Shown here piece after piece: positions 1 through 8,682 of a stretch of 64,000 bases of DNA. Made by a program: the position numbers and the translations under genes. How positions within the stretch are numbered: position 1 is the first letter of the stretch; each line of letters opens with the position of its first letter. This DNA comes from Dietzia alimentaria 72 (GTDB lineage: Bacteria; Actinomycetota; Actinomycetes; Mycobacteriales; Mycobacteriaceae), in the NCBI RefSeq assembly GCF_000226215.1, contig NZ_AGFF01000024.1:124001-188000 (forward strand), in the 5' to 3' direction. The notes under the pieces are model-generated. The model saw only the letters and a list, made by a program, of their open reading frames with translations, had not been told where the DNA came from and did not search any database.

Positions 1-53
1 ACTCTCCCCCGGCGGGAGTGGACCGGCCTCACTCGTGTCTGGTGTGGATTGCG

Positions 54-269
54 TCAGCTGATGACGGCGATGAGGTCGCCGGCCTGGATCACGTCCCCAG
101 GGGCCACGGCCACCTCGGTGATGGTGCCCGCGGTCTCGCAGAGCACTGGGATCTCCATTTTCATCGATTCCAGGAGCACGATCGTGTCGCCCTCGGCGAC
201 CTCGGCGCCGACTGCCGCGACAACTTCCATGACGTTCGCAACCATCTCGGCACGGACCTGTTCAGCCAT
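54..269 (-). CDS. Biotin/lipoyl attachment domain protein (71 aa)
   Basis: A free-standing biotinyl domain. The acceptor motif ESMKME is centred on Lys37, with the flanking PV and AGTI segments typical of biotin carboxyl carrier domains. At 71 residues the protein is almost nothing but this one domain, like the small biotinylated protein TB7.3 that sits in the same place next to sigH in mycobacteria (from memory). It probably carries biotin or stores a carboxyl group, but no carboxylase subunit lies beside it, so its partner is unknown. The start is the ATG at 269; a much longer upstream reading frame exists but runs across bL37 and the anti-sigma gene and is not real. BirA, which would biotinylate it, is encoded at 37361-38269. 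Confidence 0.9.
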   Translation of the reverse strand: MAEQVRAEMVANVMEVVAAVGAEVAEGDTIVLLESMKMEIPVLCETAGTITEVAVAPGDVIQAGDLIAVIS

Positions 270-373
270 ACGGATGTTCCTCCACTTTCCTTCACGACAG
301 CCCCCGGACACCTCCAATGCAACCACATGAACACTCTCATGGGAGACTTGTACCTCGACGAAAGGAGGCGACC

Positions 374-448
374 ATGAGCAAGCGTGGCCGCAAGAGGCGG
401 GATCGCCGCAAGAAGAAGGCAAACCACGGCAAGCGTCCGAACGCCTGA
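374..448 (+). CDS. 50S ribosomal protein bL37 (24 aa)
   Basis: A 24-codon gene starting MSKRGRKRRDRR and ending NHGKRPNA. Sixteen of 24 residues are basic or Asn/His, as expected for a protein buried in rRNA. It matches the actinobacterial large-subunit protein bL37, which was first seen in mycobacterial ribosome structures (from memory). A near-ideal ribosome binding site (AAAGGAGG at 361-368) lies six bases before the ATG. It is followed 17 bases later by a perfect 24-bp hairpin. It is too short for normal gene callers and is easily missed. In mycobacteria the same small gene lies beside the sigH locus. Confidence 0.9.
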   Translation: MSKRGRKRRDRRKKKANHGKRPNA

Positions 449-465
449 GTTCGGACCTGCCCACC

Positions 466-518
466 GGAAACGGCGTAGGGGCGGGCACCTGACCGGTGCC
501 CGCCCCTACGCCGTTTCC
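466..518. terminator. Perfect 24-bp inverted repeat, bidirectional terminator
   Basis: Arms 466-489 and 495-518 are exact reverse complements separated by a 5-base loop. The hairpin lies between the ends of the convergent bL37 and rshA genes and can serve both. There is no U-tract, as is common in high-GC actinobacteria. Confidence 0.85.
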
Positions 519-541
519 AACCCCCGGTGGGGGCACACGTG

Positions 542-868
542 TCAGTGGACGTCGCGTCGCTCGACCGTGGTCCGCTGATGCACAACGGTCGTGCCATCGA
601 CGTCCGTCGTGGTGACCGTGGTCCGACGGATCTCGACCATCAGCCGCTCGCGAAGGCCCGACGGGGCCTTCTCGCAACACGAGCTGGAAAGCTTGGCCTT
701 GAGCCGCCGCTCCGACAGGAAGAGTTCGCGGCAGTCCGGGCACCCAGCGAGGTGGTGCTCGAGCCGCGAACGGCAGGCGTCGTCGCACTCCAGGTCAACG
801 AGGAGCGACAGGTCACGCTTAGCCGCCTGACAGTCGATCTCGTGGAGGCGTGGATCGTGTTCCCTCAC
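542..868 (-). CDS. rshA: Redox-sensing zinc anti-sigma factor RshA/RsrA
   Basis: A 108-residue ZAS-family anti-sigma factor. The zinc motif H-x3-C-x2-C is seen as HLAGCPDC (His39, Cys43, Cys46), and an upstream Cys13 and a CC pair around residue 64 add thiols. Members of this family hold SigH inactive and release it when disulfide stress ejects zinc. The GTG start overlaps the sigH stop as GTGA, so the two are translationally coupled and made in matched amounts. The C-terminus after residue 80 is Thr/Val/Asp/Arg-rich and not conserved. Assignment to the SigH partner rests on motif plus position. Confidence 0.92.
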   Translation of the reverse strand: MREHDPRLHEIDCQAAKRDLSLLVDLECDDACRSRLEHHLAGCPDCRELFLSERRLKAKLSSSCCEKAPSGLRERLMVEIRRTTVTTTDVDGTTVVHQRTTVERRDVH

Positions 869-1542
869 TTCGATCCCTCCTGACGGTCCCGGCCGTAACC
901 GCGCTCGGTGGCCACATCACGGAGCAGCTCGCGCAGTTGCTTACGGCCGCGGTGTAGCCGCGACATCACGGTCCCCAGCGGGGTATCCATGATCTCGGCG
1001 ATCTCCTTGTACGGGAGATCCTGGACGTCGGCGTAGTACACCGCCATCCGGAACTCCTCCGGCAACTGTGCGAGTGCCGAACGGATCTCGTCGTCCGGCA
1101 GCAGTTCCATCGCCTCGACCTCAGCCGAGCGCAGGCCCGTGGACGTGTGCTCGGCAGCAGCGGCCAGCTGCCAGTCCATGATCTCGTCGGTCGGGTACTG
1201 CGCAGGCTGCCGCTGCCGCTTCCGATAATGGTTGATGTAGGCGTTCGTGAGGATCCGGTGTATCCAGGCCCGGAAATTGGTGCCCGGCTTGAACGAATGG
1301 AAGCCGGCGTACGCCTTGGCGTAGGCCTCTTGGACCAGGTCTTCCGCGTCCGCCGGATTCCGTGTCATCCGTAGCGCGGCACCGTACAACTGGTCGAGGA
1401 GTGGCATAGCCAGCTCCTCGAACTGCTCGGCGCGCTGGTCAGCCTCGCCGGACTGCAACTCGGTCGGCAACCGGAACTCCTCACCTGTCGATGTCCCGAA
1501 GTCTAACCGCATGCCGGGTGCGTCAAGGACCGCGGTCCGCAT
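865..1542 (-). CDS. sigH: ECF sigma factor SigH (SigR type)
   Basis: A 225-residue group 4 sigma factor with region 2 ([27 protein letters not shown]) and region 4 ([20 protein letters not shown]). It is the thiol-oxidative and heat stress sigma factor of mycobacteria (SigR in Streptomyces), driving thioredoxin and mycothiol genes. The preferred start is the ATG at 1542, six bases from AAAGGAG; a GTG directly before it (1545) is only three bases from that site. A SigH-type promoter lies 48 bases upstream, so the gene is likely self-activated. It overlaps rshA by four bases. Confidence 0.95.
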   Translation of the reverse strand: MRTAVLDAPGMRLDFGTSTGEEFRLPTELQSGEADQRAEQFEELAMPLLDQLYGAALRMTRNPADAEDLVQEAYAKAYAGFHSFKPGTNFRAWIHRILTNAYINHYRKRQRQPAQYPTDEIMDWQLAAAAEHTSTGLRSAEVEAMELLPDDEIRSALAQLPEEFRMAVYYADVQDLPYKEIAEIMDTPLGTVMSRLHRGRKQLRELLRDVATERGYGRDRQEGSK

Positions 1543-1589
1543 CACACGCTCCTTTCGGTCCCGGGCTCCGCCCCGGGATCTCGTTCATA

Positions 1590-1618
1590 GACAACGCATC
1601 CCCTACGCGCGGTATTCC
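1590..1618 (-). promoter_or_regulatory. SigH-type autoregulatory promoter
   Basis: Read on the minus strand: GGAATA (1618-1613), a 17-base spacer, then GTTGTC (1595-1590). This fits the SigH/SigR consensus GGAAT-N16-20-GTT. Transcription would begin about 40 bases before the sigH start, in line with the autoregulation known for this family. Confidence 0.75.
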
Positions 1619-1646
1619 GTCGCCCCGTCGAACTAAGCTCGACCCT

Positions 1647-2201
1647 GTGGCTAATCACAAACGCGCCCGAGCCGGCAAAGGTGGTCGTGGCGCCGCCGCG
1701 ACCCCCGCTATAGCCGCACTAGGGGCAGCCGGGATCGAGCACACGGTGCACACCTACAACGCCTCGGGTCGCGATTTCGGAGACGAGGCGGCACGGATCA
1801 TGGGTGAGCGTCTGGGCGTGGACGCCGCCCGCGTCTTCAAGACACTGGTCCTGGCTACCGCCCGACCGCCGGCCGGGTCGAGGGCGGATTTGGCGGTAGC
1901 AGTCCTTCCCGTCACGTCGACCCTGGATCTCAAGGCCGCAGCCGCCGCACTCGACTGCGGCAAAGTCACGCTCGCCCCGGTGGACGTGGCTGAGAAAACC
2001 ACCGGCTACGTGATCGGGGGCGTCTCACCCCTCGGACAGAAGCGGCAGCTCGCCACCGTGGTGGACAGTTCCGCACTCGAGCACCCCACAGTTCTGTGCA
2101 GTGCCGGGCGACGCGGATGGGAGATCGAGCTACCGGGCCCGGATCTGGTGAGACTCACCCGCGCCCTCACGGCCCCGATCAGCGCCGGTCACGGCAGCTA
2201 A
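1647..2201 (+). CDS. ybaK: YbaK/EbsC-type Cys-tRNA(Pro) deacylase
   Basis: A 184-residue protein of the YbaK/ProX editing family, which hydrolyses cysteine (or alanine) mischarged on tRNA(Pro). Family marks are the RDFGDEAARIMG and RVFKTLVL segments (the Lys is conserved), GYVIGGVSPLGQK, and the closing RRGWEIELPGPDLVRL. A GTG at 1647 gives the normal family length; the reading frame stays open further upstream into the sigH promoter, but that part does not resemble the family. It is divergent from sigH, with about 100 bases between them, and converges on the SRAP gene. Confidence 0.88.
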   Translation: MANHKRARAGKGGRGAAATPAIAALGAAGIEHTVHTYNASGRDFGDEAARIMGERLGVDAARVFKTLVLATARPPAGSRADLAVAVLPVTSTLDLKAAAAALDCGKVTLAPVDVAEKTTGYVIGGVSPLGQKRQLATVVDSSALEHPTVLCSAGRRGWEIELPGPDLVRLTRALTAPISAGHGS

Positions 2202-2223
2202 CCGCTACCGCGGCCGGCCGACG

Positions 2224-3018
2224 TCAGAACAGCCTGCCTTCGTCGGGGTCGATCGGCCTGGTCAGCTCCGGGCCGTCATTGCGTACAGCGGAAACCGCCC
2301 GCGAGACCGGCCGGATCTGCACGGTCTCGGCCCACTCCCCCAGATCGCCACCCGCCCCGTCGACCAGGGCACGCGGATCTCGCATAACGGACGGGTCCAA
2401 CCAGTCCGTTAGTACGTCCGGGTGCACGGGCAGCGGCATCCGGTCGTGCACCCGCCGCAGTGGCCCGAGGGCCTCGGTGGTGAGCACCGTGCATGAGAGC
2501 TGGGTGACCGACTCGTCCTCCGGATCCTTCCGTGCTTCCCACAACCCGGCCATGAGCAGGCCCTGACCTTCGGGGAGGACCATGTGGAACGGCTGCTTCG
2601 GCCCGGTCTTCCGACCGGGGACCGCGGGCTCACCAGGCACCCACTCGTACCACCCGTCCATTGGGATCACGCAGTGCCTGCGTGCCACCGCGGCGCGGAA
2701 GGACGGCTTCTCGAATGCCGTCTCCACCCGGGCGTTGAACAGGTTCGGAAGCCGCGGAGAGTCCTTGACCCATGAGGGAACGAGCCCCCACCTCATGGCA
2801 CGCAGCACCCGCACAGGGTCGTCCCCGGACTCCAGCCTCTCGCGGGGAACGTCCAGGGTCAGCACGGGGATGGTGGTCGTGGGGGCGATGTTGAACCGGG
2901 GCGAACGCGGTGCCTCATCCGGCCACAGCCCCGGCGGCGGCGAAGACGCCTCGTCGACCGCGTCGAGTTCCACCGCCAGTCGGGCGGGGTCGGAGGAGAG
3001 CGAGAAGCGTCCACACAT
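2224..3018 (-). CDS. yedK: SRAP-domain DNA-protein crosslink protein (YedK/HMCES)
   Basis: A 264-residue SRAP protein. These proteins shield abasic sites in single-stranded DNA by a thiazolidine bond from the N-terminal Cys2, exposed after Met removal. Key residues are all present: Cys2 (MCGRFSL), Asn95 ([10 protein letters not shown]), Glu125 (DGWYEW) and His191 (VHDRMPLP). The start at 3018 is fixed by the need for Cys at position 2; the open frame upstream is not coding. It is divergent from aroA with 59 bases between start codons. Confidence 0.93.
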   Translation of the reverse strand: MCGRFSLSSDPARLAVELDAVDEASSPPPGLWPDEAPRSPRFNIAPTTTIPVLTLDVPRERLESGDDPVRVLRAMRWGLVPSWVKDSPRLPNLFNARVETAFEKPSFRAAVARRHCVIPMDGWYEWVPGEPAVPGRKTGPKQPFHMVLPEGQGLLMAGLWEARKDPEDESVTQLSCTVLTTEALGPLRRVHDRMPLPVHPDVLTDWLDPSVMRDPRALVDGAGGDLGEWAETVQIRPVSRAVSAVRNDGPELTRPIDPDEGRLF

Positions 3019-3077
3019 GGCAGACATCCTCGCACCCTGCTCAGCCATCAGCGGCCCGGATGGGAGACAATGGCCAG

Positions 3078-4379
3078 GTGAGTCATTGGAACGCCCCTGT
3101 AGCCGCCGCGCCCCTGCACGCTGACGTTCCGGTGCCCGGATCCAAGTCGCTGACCAACCGCGCCCTCGTTCTCGCCGCCCTGGCCGACGCGCCTTCCCGC
3201 CTGGCCGGGACACTGCGTAGCCGGGACACCGACCTCATGATCGCCGCGCTCGAGGCGTTGGGAACCCGCGTAGAGGGCCCCTCGGGAGCGCTGCGCCCGG
3301 AGGACACCGATCTGCTCATCACCCCGGGCGACCTGCACGGGGCCCACGTCGACTGCGGTCTCGCCGGGACGGTCATGCGCTTCGTCCCGCCGGTGGCCGC
3401 CCTAGCGACGGGGCTGTCCACGTTCGACGGTGACCCAGCTGCTCGCGTCCGCCCGCAGGCCACGATGCTCGACGCCCTGCGGACCCTCGGTGCGGAAATA
3501 GCGGGCGACAGTATGCCGTTCACCGTGACCGGTGCCGGCTCGCTCCGTGGTGGCCGCGTGGAGTTGGACGCCTCCGCCTCGTCCCAGTTCGTCTCCGGCC
3601 TACTGCTATCCGCTGCGCGCTTCAGCGACGGCGTGGAGCTGGTTCACGTGGGATCCGGACCCGTCCCATCAGGCCCCCACATCGAGATGACCATCGAGAT
3701 GCTCAACGAATCCGGCGTCGCGGTGGATCAGCCCACCGCGACGTCGTGGCGGGTCTCCCCCGGAGAGATCAGGGCCGTGGACCGCGTGGTGGAGCCCGAC
3801 CTGTCCAACGCGACCCCCTTCCTCGCCGCGGCGGCCGTCACTGGCGGGACGATCCGCGTCCCCCATTGGCCGCACACCACCACCCAGCCCGGGGATGCTA
3901 TTCGCGACATCCTGCGCACCATGGGCGCGTCCGTGACGCTCGAGATCGCCGACGGTGCGGGCCACGGGACTCTCGTCGTCGTCGGCCCCGAACGCCTGTC
4001 CCCCGTTGACCTGGACCTGTCCGCCATCGGCGAGCTGACACCAACGGTCGCGGCGATGTGCGCGGTCGCCGACGGCCCGTCGAGACTCACCGGTATAGCG
4101 CACCTGCGTGGGCACGAGACCGACCGACTGGCCGCACTGGCCGCCGAACTCGGGGCCGTGGGTTGCGGGGTCACCGAACTCGCCGACGGGCTGGAGATCA
4201 ACCCCGGCCCACTGCACGGAGCACCGTGGCGCGCCTACGCAGACCACCGCATGGCCACCGCCGGCGCCATTATCGGATTAGTCGTGGACGGCGTGGAGAT
4301 CGACGACGTCGACTCCACCTCCAAGACAATGCCCGGGTTCACCGGCATGTGGTCGACCATGCTGGCCGGGCGGGGCTGA
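3078..4379 (+). CDS. aroA: EPSP synthase (3-phosphoshikimate 1-carboxyvinyltransferase)
   Basis: A 433-residue shikimate-pathway enzyme that joins phosphoenolpyruvate to shikimate-3-phosphate. The N-terminal [16 protein letters not shown], the [16 protein letters not shown] loop, [10 protein letters not shown] and the C-terminal [15 protein letters not shown] segment are diagnostic. The GTG at 3078 places the PGSKS motif about 15 residues in, as in mycobacterial AroA. It lies nine bases upstream of rsgA, the same pair as in M. tuberculosis (from memory), and the two are likely co-transcribed. Confidence 0.96.
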   Translation: MSHWNAPVAAAPLHADVPVPGSKSLTNRALVLAALADAPSRLAGTLRSRDTDLMIAALEALGTRVEGPSGALRPEDTDLLITPGDLHGAHVDCGLAGTVMRFVPPVAALATGLSTFDGDPAARVRPQATMLDALRTLGAEIAGDSMPFTVTGAGSLRGGRVELDASASSQFVSGLLLSAARFSDGVELVHVGSGPVPSGPHIEMTIEMLNESGVAVDQPTATSWRVSPGEIRAVDRVVEPDLSNATPFLAAAAVTGGTIRVPHWPHTTTQPGDAIRDILRTMGASVTLEIADGAGHGTLVVVGPERLSPVDLDLSAIGELTPTVAAMCAVADGPSRLTGIAHLRGHETDRLAALAAELGAVGCGVTELADGLEINPGPLHGAPWRAYADHRMATAGAIIGLVVDGVEIDDVDSTSKTMPGFTGMWSTMLAGRG

Positions 4380-4388
4380 CGGGCCGCC

Positions 4389-5438
4389 ATGGCAGGCGGA
4401 CGGGGCACCGGCGGCGCACGTGGATGGGACGAGTCCGACATCCGGATCCGGCCCGGCAAGGGCACACGGCCCCGCACCAAACGTCGGCCCAGTCACGCTG
4501 ATGCCGCGGCCGCGATGGTCGTGAGCGTGGACCGCGGCCGCTGGGGGTGCGTGTTACTCGACGACGGCCCCGACCACACCGCAGGCACTCCCGTAGTGAC
4601 GATGCGGGCCCGCGAACTGGGCCGCACCCCGATCGTGGTGGGCGACCACGTGGGCGTGGTCGGGGACCTCACCGGCGCGCGCGACACCCTCGCCCGCATC
4701 GTGCGCGTCGAGGACCGCTCCACGGTCCTGCGCCGCACCGCCGACGACTCCGACCCGTACGAGCGGGTGGTGGTGGCCAATGCCGAGCTGCTGCTCATCG
4801 TGGTGGCCGTGGCCGACCCCCCGCCGCGTGCCGGCTTCGTGGCCCGCGCGCTGGTGGCCGCGTACACCGGCGGACTCCAGCCGGTGTTGTGCCTGACCAA
4901 GGGCGACCTCGACGACCCCTCGGTATTCGCCGCCGAGTTCACCGCGCTGGACGTGCCAGTCCTCCGGGTGGGGATCGACGACGACCTGGGCGATCTGCAC
5001 GAGCTGATCGACGGGCGGATCTCCGCGATGATCGGGCACTCGGGCGTCGGAAAATCAACGCTGGTCAACCGCTTGGTACCCGACGCCCACCGAGCGACAG
5101 GGGTGGTCTCAGGCGTCGGTAAGGGCCGCCACACCTCAACCCAGTCGGTCGCCCTCGAGCTCGGCACCGACGGATGGGTGGTGGACACTCCCGGCATCCG
5201 GAGCTTCGGCCTGGCCCACGTCTCCCCCGACGACGTGGTGGCCGCCTTCTCCGACCTCGACGAGGTCTCCCAGGACTGTCCCCGGGGCTGCACCCATCAG
5301 GGGCCGCCAGCGGATCCCGAGTGCGCCTGGGACAGCATCACGGACCCGGCCGTGCACCGTCGCGCGTTAGCAGTGCGCGAACTGTTGGGTGCACTGCAAT
5401 CCAACGATCACTGGGACATGACGACTGACCACGACTGA
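4389..5438 (+). CDS. rsgA: Ribosome small-subunit GTPase RsgA
   Basis: A 349-residue circularly permuted GTPase that helps late 30S subunit maturation. The G motifs appear in the permuted order G4 (CLTKGDL), G1 (GHSGVGKST), G3 (DTPGIRSFG). A C-terminal zinc finger follows (CPRGCTHQ with a further Cys in DPEC). The N-terminal part is an OB fold preceded by a basic, disordered stretch of about 40 residues (IRIRPGKGTRPRTKRRP). It follows aroA by nine bases and converges on the reductase gene. Confidence 0.94.
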   Translation: MAGGRGTGGARGWDESDIRIRPGKGTRPRTKRRPSHADAAAAMVVSVDRGRWGCVLLDDGPDHTAGTPVVTMRARELGRTPIVVGDHVGVVGDLTGARDTLARIVRVEDRSTVLRRTADDSDPYERVVVANAELLLIVVAVADPPPRAGFVARALVAAYTGGLQPVLCLTKGDLDDPSVFAAEFTALDVPVLRVGIDDDLGDLHELIDGRISAMIGHSGVGKSTLVNRLVPDAHRATGVVSGVGKGRHTSTQSVALELGTDGWVVDTPGIRSFGLAHVSPDDVVAAFSDLDEVSQDCPRGCTHQGPPADPECAWDSITDPAVHRRALAVRELLGALQSNDHWDMTTDHD

Positions 5439-5448
5439 CGCCGCCATC

Positions 5449-6567
5449 TCAGAGCTTGACCTCGACGTCCCCCAGCGCGACCGACACACAGGTTTGGATC
5501 CGCTCCCCGGGGCCGTGGTCGGTTCCGTTGCGCAGATCGCGGACGTGCCCGTCCTCCAACGGCACCACACAGGTCTGACAGATCCCCATCCGGCAACCGA
5601 ATGGCATCTGCACGCCCACGCTTTCGCCACCCTCGAGGATGGTGGTCGCACCGTCTAGTTCGACGGTCTTGCCGTTGGCGCCGTACGTGACCGTGCCACC
5701 CGATGCCCCCGCGTCACGGTTGACCGTGAATCGCTCCACGTACAGGTCATCCCGCCCTGTGGCATCAAAGTGCTCGGATAGCTCGTCGAGCATCGCTGAC
5801 GGACCGCACGCCCACGTGGGACGCTCCGACCAGTCCGGAACAAGAGCCAACATCTGCTTCGCGTTGATCCTGCCCTCGTCCGCGGTCACGCGCACATGCA
5901 ACGTGTACCCGGGCTGCGTGCGCTCGAGGGCGAGCAGTTCGTCGTAGAACAGGGCGTCCTCGCGCGTACGGATGGAATGCACGTGCACCACATCGGGGAA
6001 CCGTTCGTCTACCGAGCGTCGGTCCAGCGACCGGAGCATGCCCATGACCGGTGTGATGCCCGATCCGGCCGAGACGAACATCAACTTGTCCGGTGTCGGC
6101 GAGGGCAGGTGGAAGTCGCCCGCCGGCGCCTGCAGTCGCACGATGGTGCCGGGCTCGACCGTGCCGACTATGTGATTGCTCAGCAGCCCCTCGGGCATGG
6201 CTTTGACGGTGACCGAGTATTCGCCGCGGCCACTGGTGGGCGCCGACGTCAACGAGTAGGACCGCCACGTCCAGCGTCCGTCCACCAGGACGCCGATGCC
6301 GAGGTACTGGCCGGGCCGGTACGTCGGTGTGGCGCCCCAACCGGGCTTGATGACCAGCGTCACCGCGTCATCCGCCTCGCGACGCACCGTGACGACCTCG
6401 CCACGCAACTCGCGCGAGGACCACAGCGGGTAGATGAGCGACGAGTAGTCGTCCACCCGCAGCGGGTGTGTGAGCCGGTTCAGGAGTCTATGCGCGCTAC
6501 GCGGCTCGGGAACCCGGGCGGCCGCCGCCCGCAGGACGCGGCTGAGCCCGTTCTTCGACTCGGACAC
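5449..6567 (-). CDS. Ferredoxin reductase with fused [2Fe-2S] domain
   Basis: A 372-residue FAD/NAD(P) oxidoreductase with a C-terminal plant-type ferredoxin. Visible in order: the FAD motif RSYSLTSAP, the nucleotide-binding SAGSGITPVMGML, and iron-sulfur ligands CRMGICQTC plus a fourth Cys near the end (IQTCVSVALG). It matches the mycobacterial Rv3230c group, which passes electrons to the stearoyl-CoA desaturase DesA3 (from memory). Here no desaturase gene lies downstream: the next gene is the convergent rsgA. Its electron acceptor must therefore be encoded elsewhere. A perfect palindrome about 60 bases upstream suggests repressor control. Confidence 0.88.
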   Translation of the reverse strand: MSESKNGLSRVLRAAAARVPEPRSAHRLLNRLTHPLRVDDYSSLIYPLWSSRELRGEVVTVRREADDAVTLVIKPGWGATPTYRPGQYLGIGVLVDGRWTWRSYSLTSAPTSGRGEYSVTVKAMPEGLLSNHIVGTVEPGTIVRLQAPAGDFHLPSPTPDKLMFVSAGSGITPVMGMLRSLDRRSVDERFPDVVHVHSIRTREDALFYDELLALERTQPGYTLHVRVTADEGRINAKQMLALVPDWSERPTWACGPSAMLDELSEHFDATGRDDLYVERFTVNRDAGASGGTVTYGANGKTVELDGATTILEGGESVGVQMPFGCRMGICQTCVVPLEDGHVRDLRNGTDHGPGERIQTCVSVALGDVEVKL

Positions 6568-6628
6568 TGGTGCCTCCTAGAGACCGGCCCGCCGCCGTCC
6601 GACTTTCGGACCGACGGTGCCGGAGATC

Positions 6629-6648
6629 AACCTACGGTAGCGTAGGTT
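6629..6648. promoter_or_regulatory. Palindromic operator candidate AACCTACG-N4-CGTAGGTT
   Basis: Two perfect 8-base half sites separated by GTAG, in the promoter region of the ferredoxin reductase and downstream of nothing else. The form suits a dimeric TetR-type repressor. The regulator is not identified from the sequence. Confidence 0.6.
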
Positions 6649-6728
6649 ACCTTCCGGCGGGAGCCGCTGGCGACCTCGCCCGTCATCAGCCGGGTCGGGA
6701 CCCCGCACTCTGAAGATGCGGAGAACAG

Positions 6729-7250
6729 TCAGAGAAGTGTCAAAAGGAACGGCAATTCCACGGCGTCGTACCAGGCCAGATCAACGTCCAAAGCGTCGCC
6801 CACGGTGAGTTCCGCGTCCTCGTCCCCCAGGTCCGCGCGATCGACGGCGTCCACGGCCGCCCGGACGAGGTCCACGGCCCCCGCCAGGTCCACGTGAACC
6901 GCGGCCACCTCGGCCATCGTGACAACTCCCCGGGTCAGTCGCACCACCGCAGTGTCCAGGTCCGGACGAAGAGTCGTCTCCTCATCGGGGACGTCGACGC
7001 TCACCACGACCCGGCGGTACGGGTGCGCATCGTGGGCGGCGCCCGCGTCGACCTCGCCACCGAGAAGTCGCAGCGACGCACGCGCAGCCTCGAGAAAGGC
7101 GACGTGCTCGATCTCTTCTGTGTCGCCCTCCGCGTATGACTCGACCAGCGCGGGAGTCGCGGCGAACGCCGTCGCGCTCCGCACGGGCATCTCCCCGCCG
7201 TCGAGCAGGGTCTCGAGCATCGCCAGGGTGGCGGGAATGAACAGTCGCAT
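6729..7250 (-). CDS. DUF6912 family protein
   Basis: A 173-residue actinobacterial protein of unknown function, corresponding to Rv3231c by position and by its opening MRLFIPATLAMLETLL (from memory). It is strongly acidic and alanine-rich, with a conserved ending in LAWYDAVELPFLL. There is no signal peptide, membrane segment or catalytic motif that I recognise. It begins 31 bases after the wax-ester synthase-like gene ends on the same strand and may share its transcript. Confidence 0.8.
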   Translation of the reverse strand: MRLFIPATLAMLETLLDGGEMPVRSATAFAATPALVESYAEGDTEEIEHVAFLEAARASLRLLGGEVDAGAAHDAHPYRRVVVSVDVPDEETTLRPDLDTAVVRLTRGVVTMAEVAAVHVDLAGAVDLVRAAVDAVDRADLGDEDAELTVGDALDVDLAWYDAVELPFLLTLL

Positions 7251-7281
7251 CGTGGGAACTCCCTCGGGTCTGGGGTGACGG

Positions 7282-8679
7282 TCAGCGTGCGGCGCCGGCG
7301 AGCTCGCTCAACGCGGACGAAATGAGCTCACCGATCTCCTCGACGTCCGGTACGGCCTGACGGTCGGAGGTGAAGCCGCAGTACACGGTCCCGGAGTAGC
7401 TGCTCATCGAGACCGCCAGCGCCTGCCCGTCGAGCAGGGCCGGCACGGGGAAGACCTCCGTGAGTTCACCGTCACCCCAGTACATCCGGTGTTGGGGGCC
7501 GGGGGCGTTGGTGACCACCAGGTCGTAACTGTCCGACGGCAACATAATCGCCGCGCGGGAGCCCAGCGCATGCAGGGTAGGCGGGGCGAAGCCGGACAGC
7601 CGAGCCAGCGACTTGGCCCCCACAGCCTCCCGCGGGTGTCGTTGGGTGGCGGTCTCACGCGCGATCTGCGCCAGGCGCATCCGAGGGTTGGGCTCCCCCA
7701 CCGGCATCGCGATGAGTGCCGACGCGATCTCCGCGGACCTGGCCTCGCCCGTCGGGTCAGTCCCATCGGTCTCCGCGGTCACGGCCATCGGCACGATCAC
7801 CCGAAGGACATCCGCAGTGGAGAGCGGATGGCCACACGACAGGATCCAGGACCGCAGCGCCCCGCACAGGACGGCCAGCACCACATCGTTGACCTTGCAG
7901 TCGTGGGACCGGGCGATCTCCCTCGCCTCGGATAGCTGGAACGACGCCAGCCCTACGCGACTGCCCCTGGGACGCGAGGTACGAAACATCTCGGCCAGAC
8001 CCCCGCCGGGACGCAGGATCGCGAGACTGGCCGCGCCGACCAGTCCCCTGCTGGCGCGCTCGAGCGCGTGGACCAGCCTGGTCGACCGTCGCACCAGTTC
8101 CAGGGGCTCGGTGGCGAGAGTCATCAGCGCGTCCAGGATGAGCACCCCGTCACCCGGGGACGGGACCGGCGTCCAAGTGGCGACCTCGTCGAGCTCCGCC
8201 GACGCGCGCTCGTCCGACATGAGCACCTGCGCCAGGTCCACCGCGTTGGGCCCGCCCAGCAGGACGTGATGGGTCTTGGTGAGCACCGCCAGTCGACCAT
8301 CTGCCAAACCCTCGATGAGGTACAGCTCCCACTGAGGCCGGCCGGCCTCCAGAGGGCGGTCGACCAACCTGGCGACCAGGTCGGCGAGCTGACGCATCCC
8401 ACCCGGCGCCGGCAGCGCAGAGCGACGCACGTGGAAACTCAGATCGAAGTCCGGATCGTCGACCCACACCGCGCGGGCGAGGCCGAAGGGGACCTGGCGG
8501 ATCCGCTGCCGGAACCGCGGCGCGTCCGCCAGGCGGGCATCGACGAACTCCAGAACCCGATCGATGTCCCACGGCTCGTCCCTGGAGACCAGCGCCAGGG
8601 AACATGAGTGTCGGCTCCGAGATTTCGAGGCGTCGCCGAGAATCAGATCCGCGTCAGCCGTAGCCAGCCTGGTCGCCAC
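7282..8679 (-). CDS. WS/DGAT-family acyltransferase with altered active site
   Basis: A 465-residue member of the wax-ester synthase/diacylglycerol acyltransferase family, seen in the PRFRQRIRQVP, DPDFDLSFHVRR, RPQWELYLIEGL, NDVVLAVLCGALR and VVTNAPGPQH segments. The family's catalytic HHxxxDG reads HHVLLGG at residues 137-143, so the usual Asp is Gly. The N-terminus lacks the common PLSxxDxxFL opening. In M. tuberculosis the equivalent place holds the split tgs3 genes (from memory). It may still bind acyl-CoA but could be weak or inactive as a triacylglycerol synthase. The small HAD gene ends three bases before its start. Confidence 0.85.
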   Translation of the reverse strand: MATRLATADADLILGDASKSRSRHSCSLALVSRDEPWDIDRVLEFVDARLADAPRFRQRIRQVPFGLARAVWVDDPDFDLSFHVRRSALPAPGGMRQLADLVARLVDRPLEAGRPQWELYLIEGLADGRLAVLTKTHHVLLGGPNAVDLAQVLMSDERASAELDEVATWTPVPSPGDGVLILDALMTLATEPLELVRRSTRLVHALERASRGLVGAASLAILRPGGGLAEMFRTSRPRGSRVGLASFQLSEAREIARSHDCKVNDVVLAVLCGALRSWILSCGHPLSTADVLRVIVPMAVTAETDGTDPTGEARSAEIASALIAMPVGEPNPRMRLAQIARETATQRHPREAVGAKSLARLSGFAPPTLHALGSRAAIMLPSDSYDLVVTNAPGPQHRMYWGDGELTEVFPVPALLDGQALAVSMSSYSGTVYCGFTSDRQAVPDVEEIGELISSALSELAGAAR

Positions 8680-8682
8680 GTG

